Assembly: GCF_900102795.1 (NCBI RefSeq)
Contig: NZ_FMWG01000006.1
Span: 124,001-188,000, forward strand
Reading direction: 5' to 3'
Origin: Epibacterium ulvae
Lineage (GTDB): Bacteria > Pseudomonadota > Alphaproteobacteria > Rhodobacterales > Rhodobacteraceae
DNA length: 64,000 nucleotides
The translations under genes and the position numbers were made by a program. Below are positions 59,832 to 64,000 of the stretch, piece by piece. The notes below the pieces were generated by a model that searched no databases, was not told the DNA's origin, and saw nothing but the letters and a program-made list of their open reading frames with translations. The stretch's first letter is position 1, and each line of letters starts with the position of its first letter.

Positions 59832-62735
59832 ATGGCATTTCAGTCGAGAAGCCGCAATCCGTTGTTGGACAGCAGCACACAGGCCGCCCTTGAAAAACGA
59901 GGGCGAGAGCTTTTGGGCCTTGTGCTGATTGGGTTGAGTATTTTGGCGACGGCAATGATTGCCTCTTACACGCCTGAAGACCCCAATTGGATGGTGTCAA
60001 CGGATGCCCCTGTTCAAAATTGGCTGGGTCGTTCAGGCGCGTCTATTGCTGCACCCTTGTTTATGGTTGCAGGCTGGGGAGGCTGGGCTATTGCCGTGGT
60101 GTTGCTGGTGTGGGGCGTACGGTTTTTATTGCATTGGGAAGCGGACCGCGCGTTCCCGCGTCTTGCTATTGCGCCCATAGCGGTTGCCTTGTGTTCGGTT
60201 TATGCCTCTACTTTGGTTCCAGGCGCAGAATGGCGTGCGACCCATAGTTTTGGCCTAGGGGGGCTGTTTGGAGACACTGTTTTAGGTGTGTTGCTGAATA
60301 TTCTTCCGATCAGCTCTCATCTTGCGCTTAAGATGCTTTCTGTTGCGATGGCAGTTGGAATGCTGGTGTTGGGTCTGTTTGTGTTGGGCTTTACCGCGGC
60401 TGACGTCAAAAGATATGCGCGGTTCCTGCTGGTTGGCGTGATCATGACCTATGGTGCGATTGCAACGCTGCTGGGGCGCGGAGCTTCTAGCAGTGTTCAG
60501 GCAGCGCGCAGTTATCATATGCAGCGTCAGGAACGGATTGCCGAAGAGCGCGCTTTTGCTGAGGCACAGACGCTGGCTGCTGAGGCTGAACTGATTGATG
60601 ATGAACCTTACTATGATGAAGAGGCTGATGCGCCGGCACCTTCAAAAGGTGGGTTGCTGTCACGCATGCCGGGTTTGATGCGTCGTGCTGATCCAGTTGT
60701 TGAACCTTCAGTGGATGTGCCTGAGTCACAAGAAGAGTTTTATGATGATCTGGAAGGGGATGAACGCATCTCTGCCAAGATCGCTAATGCAGTGCGAGTG
60801 CGCCGTGCCGCTGATATTCCACCAGAAGAAGATCCGAACCTACCGCTGACAAAGGGCAGAGGTCGCCGCCCTGCGCCGTTGATTTTTAACCCTGCTGAGG
60901 GAGAGATGCGGGCAGAGCCACCATTAACAGCAGATTACGCAGAACCTGCGGCCTTTGAAGAGACAGCAGAGGTTGTGCCAGATGAGGTTTATGCAGAACC
61001 CGAAGTTTATACAGAAACACCTGATATGCCAGTGGAGGCACCAGCCCCGTCTCCACTGGTCGCGCAAGCTGCACCTGCAGCCAATGTGGTACCTTTGCCC
61101 ACTGCTGAACCTCGTAAAAAAGTGGTCGTACAAAATACCGTGCGCAAACTGCCTGAACCTTCTGAGAGGGCAAAAGCCGAAGCGCAGCCAAATCTGGCTT
61201 TTGCGCCGGGTGACGACAGTTTTGAACTGCCACCTTTGAATTTGCTGACCAGTCCCGACAATGTGGAAAGGTTCCATCTGAGCGATGATGCATTGGAAGA
61301 GAACGCGCGCATGCTGGAAAGCGTGCTGGATGATTATGGCGTCAAAGGGGAGATCGTCTCGGTACGTCCGGGCCCTGTTGTGACGCTGTATGAGCTGGAG
61401 CCAGCACCAGGTTTGAAGGCGAGCCGTGTGATTGGTCTGGCGGATGATATCGCGCGGTCCATGTCGGCTTTATCGGCGCGGGTTTCCACCGTGCCGGGGC
61501 GTTCGGTGATTGGGATCGAATTGCCCAATGAAAAACGCGAGACGGTTGTTTTGCGCGAAATTCTGGGTGGGCGTGACTTTGGCGATGGCAACCACGCGCT
61601 GCCTTTGGCGCTGGGCAAAGACATTGGCGGTGATTCTGTGGTCGCGAACCTCGCTAAGATGCCTCACCTCTTGATCGCGGGGACCACTGGTTCTGGTAAG
61701 TCAGTTGCGATCAACACGATGATCCTGTCACTGTTGTACAAGCTGACGCCGGATGAATGTCGCCTGATTATGATTGATCCTAAGATGCTGGAACTTTCGG
61801 TTTATGACGGTATTCCACATCTGTTGTCCCCTGTTGTGACAGATCCGAAAAAGGCTGTGGTGGCTTTGAAATGGGTCGTCGGCGAAATGGAAGATCGCTA
61901 TCGCAAAATGTCCAAAATGGGCGTGCGTAATATCGGCGGTTACAATGGTCGTGTAAAAGAAGCGCTGGCCAAGGGCGAAATGTTTAGCCGTACGGTGCAG
62001 ACCGGATTTGACGATGACACTGGCGAACCGGTGTTTGAAACGGAAGAATTCGCACCAGAAGTGCTGCCCTATATCGTGGTTGTCGTTGACGAAATGGCGG
62101 ATCTGATGATGGTCGCGGGGAAAGAGATTGAAGCCTGTATTCAGCGCCTTGCACAGATGGCGCGGGCGTCGGGTATCCACCTGATCATGGCGACACAGCG
62201 TCCTTCGGTTGATGTGATTACCGGCACGATCAAGGCCAACTTCCCAACTCGGATTTCCTTCCAGGTGACCTCAAAGATCGACAGCCGCACGATCCTTGGC
62301 GAGATGGGGGCTGAACAGCTTTTGGGCATGGGGGACATGCTTTATATGGCTGGTGGCGGCAAAGTCACCCGCTGCCATGGTCCATTTGTTTCGGATGAAG
62401 AAGTTGAAGAGGTGGTGAACCATCTTAAGCAATTTGGCCCGCCCGAATATGTGGGCGGTGTGGTGGATGGCCCCGGCGAAGACAAGGCTGATAATATTGA
62501 TGCGGTTTTGGGGCTTAGCACCGGCGGCAACACAAATGGCGAAGATGCGCTTTATGATTCTGCGGTGGCCATTGTGATCAAAGATCGCAAATGTTCGACC
62601 TCTTACATTCAGCGCAAGTTGGCGATTGGCTATAACAAGGCAGCGCGCCTGGTGGAGCAGATGGAAGACAATGGGCTGGTTTCGCCAGCCAACCATGTTG
62701 GCAAACGTGAGATTTTGGTGCCTGAGCAGGAATAA
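59832..62735 (+). CDS. ftsK: DNA translocase FtsK
   Basis: This 967-residue protein has four N-terminal membrane helices (about 25-200), an acidic Pro/Glu/Ala-rich linker, and the RecA-like motor with Walker A GTTGSGKS at 617-624 and DEMADLMM as Walker B. The C-terminal gamma winged helix binds KOPS sites ([22 protein letters not shown] region, cited in part). It anchors at the septum and pumps the chromosome terminus. The ATG at 59832 has GAGG upstream. It is convergent with none of its near neighbours and is followed by lolA. Confidence 0.96.
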   Translation: MAFQSRSRNPLLDSSTQAALEKRGRELLGLVLIGLSILATAMIASYTPEDPNWMVSTDAPVQNWLGRSGASIAAPLFMVAGWGGWAIAVVLLVWGVRFLLHWEADRAFPRLAIAPIAVALCSVYASTLVPGAEWRATHSFGLGGLFGDTVLGVLLNILPISSHLALKMLSVAMAVGMLVLGLFVLGFTAADVKRYARFLLVGVIMTYGAIATLLGRGASSSVQAARSYHMQRQERIAEERAFAEAQTLAAEAELIDDEPYYDEEADAPAPSKGGLLSRMPGLMRRADPVVEPSVDVPESQEEFYDDLEGDERISAKIANAVRVRRAADIPPEEDPNLPLTKGRGRRPAPLIFNPAEGEMRAEPPLTADYAEPAAFEETAEVVPDEVYAEPEVYTETPDMPVEAPAPSPLVAQAAPAANVVPLPTAEPRKKVVVQNTVRKLPEPSERAKAEAQPNLAFAPGDDSFELPPLNLLTSPDNVERFHLSDDALEENARMLESVLDDYGVKGEIVSVRPGPVVTLYELEPAPGLKASRVIGLADDIARSMSALSARVSTVPGRSVIGIELPNEKRETVVLREILGGRDFGDGNHALPLALGKDIGGDSVVANLAKMPHLLIAGTTGSGKSVAINTMILSLLYKLTPDECRLIMIDPKMLELSVYDGIPHLLSPVVTDPKKAVVALKWVVGEMEDRYRKMSKMGVRNIGGYNGRVKEALAKGEMFSRTVQTGFDDDTGEPVFETEEFAPEVLPYIVVVVDEMADLMMVAGKEIEACIQRLAQMARASGIHLIMATQRPSVDVITGTIKANFPTRISFQVTSKIDSRTILGEMGAEQLLGMGDMLYMAGGGKVTRCHGPFVSDEEVEEVVNHLKQFGPPEYVGGVVDGPGEDKADNIDAVLGLSTGGNTNGEDALYDSAVAIVIKDRKCSTSYIQRKLAIGYNKAARLVEQMEDNGLVSPANHVGKREILVPEQE

Positions 62736-62780
62736 GCCGATGGGCTTTCATTTCCTGATGGGGCGCATATGTAGAGTGCT

Positions 62781-63371
62781 ATGAAACAGTTCTTTTTTGC
62801 GGCCGCGCTGGCGGTCTGTGCTCCGATTGCCCACGCGGCTGAACAATTGAGCCTGCCCGTGTTGTCGGACCATTTGAATGGGATCAAAACGGCTGCGGCG
62901 CGCTTTGTGCAAACAAACGATGATGGCAGTCAGGCGACTGGGATCTTGTATGTCTCGCGCCCTGGTAAGATGCGGTTTGAATATGATGCGCCCCATTCTG
63001 GCATTGTCATGGCCACAAATGGTGCGGTTTTGATCATCGATCCGAAATCGAACCAAGCGCCGGAAACCTATCCCCTGCGTCGCACGCCGCTGTCTGTCTT
63101 GTTGGCCCGCAAGGTGAATCTGAGCGCAGCCAATATGGTTGTCGGACATAGTTTTGACGGCACTGCGACCCGTGTACGGGCGCAGGATCCTAAAAACCCA
63201 GAGTACGGCAGTATTGAATTTATGTTCACATCTGACCCGGTCGCCCTACGCGAATGGGTGATTTATGATGATGTTGGCGGGCAAACGCGTATTCAGCTGG
63301 GGCCTTTGCAAACAGGCATGAAGCTGGACCGCGATCTCTTCACCGCGCCAAGTCGTTTTGAAGATCGATAA
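62781..63371 (+). CDS. lolA: LolA-like outer-membrane lipoprotein carrier
   Basis: This 196-residue periplasmic protein has a Sec signal ending AHA before AEQLSL. A LolA fold follows, with ARFVQTNDDGSQATG, RPGKMRFEYDAP and the ESFPLRR-equivalent TYPLRRTPLSVLLA. LolA shuttles lipoproteins across the periplasm. The ftsK-lolA order is conserved in alphaproteobacteria. It ends at a bidirectional terminator. Confidence 0.88.
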   Translation: MKQFFFAAALAVCAPIAHAAEQLSLPVLSDHLNGIKTAAARFVQTNDDGSQATGILYVSRPGKMRFEYDAPHSGIVMATNGAVLIIDPKSNQAPETYPLRRTPLSVLLARKVNLSAANMVVGHSFDGTATRVRAQDPKNPEYGSIEFMFTSDPVALREWVIYDDVGGQTRIQLGPLQTGMKLDRDLFTAPSRFEDR

Positions 63372-63380
63372 GAAAATTAA

Positions 63381-63409
63381 AAGCCCGCACTGTTGTTGCG
63401 GGCTTTTTT
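63381..63409. terminator. bidirectional terminator between lolA and the transglycosylase gene
   Basis: The stem AAGCCCGCA/TGCGGGCTT with a 7-base loop has T runs on both sides (TTTT on plus, TTTTAATTTT on minus) between two convergent genes. Confidence 0.93.
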
Positions 63410-63411
63410 GA

Positions 63412-63996
63412 TCATCGGGCGCGGCGGCAGGTTGCCAATTGGGTTTGATAGGTCTGGGCGCGGCTTTCGACGCGGCTTGCCACATTCAGCAACCAGGCTT
63501 TAGAGCGGTAACTGCCGCGGGCATAGCCACTGTGCCCTTCGTGATAGGCCAAATACTGATTGCGCGCGTCATACAAAGAGACGCCATTGCGCTCTTGTGT
63601 TTGGGTCATATACCAGCCCATAAAATCGGTGGCATCACGAATGCGATCACGTCGCGCGCCGCGCCGTCCGGTTGCAGCGCGGTAGTCATCCCAGGTGCCG
63701 TCCAGAGCCTGACTGTAGCCAAACGCGCTGGAAACACGGCCGTTGGGGATGACGCCCAAGAGGTATTTATGAGGGGTGCGCGCGTTGGATCTAAAGCTGC
63801 TTTCCTGATGAATCGTCGCCATCTGCACATGGATCGGAAGTCCCCACTTGCGCTCTGTTGCGCGAAAGGCTTTCAGGTATTCGGGGCGTTGCGTGACAAT
63901 GCTGCATGCATTGTCAAGATTACGTGGTGGCGTGCTGCTTCCACCGCAGGATGCAACCAACAGCACCAAAATCATGGTACAAAAAACTCTGCTCAT
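63412..63996 (-). CDS. lytic transglycosylase (SLT domain) lipoprotein
   Basis: This 194-residue lipoprotein has lipobox VASC (Cys17) and an SLT lysozyme-like domain. Glu65 in IHQESSF is the catalytic acid and AFGYSQALDGTW and NQYLAYHEGHSGY form the groove. Relatives cleave murein glycan strands to 1,6-anhydro products. The start codon lies 4 bp from the window edge, so regulatory sequence is not visible. Confidence 0.88.
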   Translation of the reverse strand: MSRVFCTMILVLLVASCGGSSTPPRNLDNACSIVTQRPEYLKAFRATERKWGLPIHVQMATIHQESSFRSNARTPHKYLLGVIPNGRVSSAFGYSQALDGTWDDYRAATGRRGARRDRIRDATDFMGWYMTQTQERNGVSLYDARNQYLAYHEGHSGYARGSYRSKAWLLNVASRVESRAQTYQTQLATCRRAR

Positions 63997-64000
63997 TTGC

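Noticed and set aside
1-64000. tRNA genes, insertion sequences, prophage or CRISPR array
   Set aside because: No T-loop/acceptor patterns, transposase or integrase frames, or regularly spaced direct repeats were seen on either strand.

Overview
The window looks like a gene-dense chromosomal segment of an alphaproteobacterium of the Rhodobacteraceae, most likely the Roseobacter group. The evidence is the set of family-typical genes (MipZ, DUF2794, DUF3576, BtaA/BtaB, PlcP, split ATP synthase b/b' subunits, alphaproteobacterial TrmD/FtsK/LolA neighbourhoods) and moderate-GC coding sequence with frequent 1-4 bp gene overlaps. There is no rRNA, tRNA, insertion sequence, prophage, integrase or CRISPR array; it reads as core genome.

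Layout. 1-9.9 kb: redox, cell-wall and peptidase genes (sthA, fghA, AEC permease, TetR regulator, class II cytochrome c, DUF2794, NlpC/P60, M17 aminopeptidase, beta carbonic anhydrase, DUF3095). 9.9-14.9 kb: asd, a small unknown protein, a MuiA-like protein, glycerate kinase. 15-22 kb: a glycerol-phosphate scavenging locus read leftward (ugpB-ugpA-ugpE-ugpC-ugpQ, a HAD-IIA phosphatase, a GlpR-type repressor). 22.7-25.5 kb: class III nucleotidyl cyclase, mipZ, a 74-residue protein. 25.5-35.2 kb: the ribosome/SRP cluster (ffh, GNAT, chorismate mutase, rpsP, bluB, rimM, trmD, rplS, rpmE) read leftward. It is interrupted by two rightward blocks, a phosphotransferase gene and the lipid-remodelling operon plcP-btaA-btaB. 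35.5-39.3 kb: azoR, LysR, two DMT permeases, ArsR. 39.5-42.3 kb: the ATP synthase Fo operon atpI-B-E-F'-F. 42.3-47 kb: holA, lptE, leuS, DUF3576. 47.3-51.4 kb: porin, YggS, L,D-transpeptidase-like protein, ribA, OmpR-type regulator. 51.6-59.7 kb: gamma-butyrobetaine-hydroxylase-like enzyme, exonuclease III, thioredoxin-TPR, LON, Trm112-like, UbiH-like, amidase, aminotransferase. 59.8-64 kb: ftsK, lolA, SLT transglycosylase lipoprotein.

How the genes fit together. The strongest functional theme is phosphorus economy. PlcP strips head groups from phospholipids, BtaA and BtaB turn the diacylglycerol into a phosphorus-free betaine lipid, and the Ugp system with UgpQ recovers glycerol phosphate and glycerophosphodiesters. 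A close match to a PHO box (two 7-bp repeats, 4-bp spacer) followed 10 bp later by a -10-like hexamer lies just upstream of plcP, and a weaker 11-bp-phased array lies upstream of ugpB.

The least explained items are non-coding. First, a heavily base-paired stretch at 26271-26449 between rplS and plcP, whose helices tolerate G-U pairs only if read on the plus strand and which ends in a terminator-like stem plus U run. Second, a repeated TGATACAAT motif in the gap between the DUF3095 gene and asd. Third, a short transcript-like unit with a terminator after the OmpR-type regulator. The DUF3095 protein also shows an Asp pair with the spacing of class III cyclase metal ligands. All calls are by eye from sequence; no database or folding program was run.
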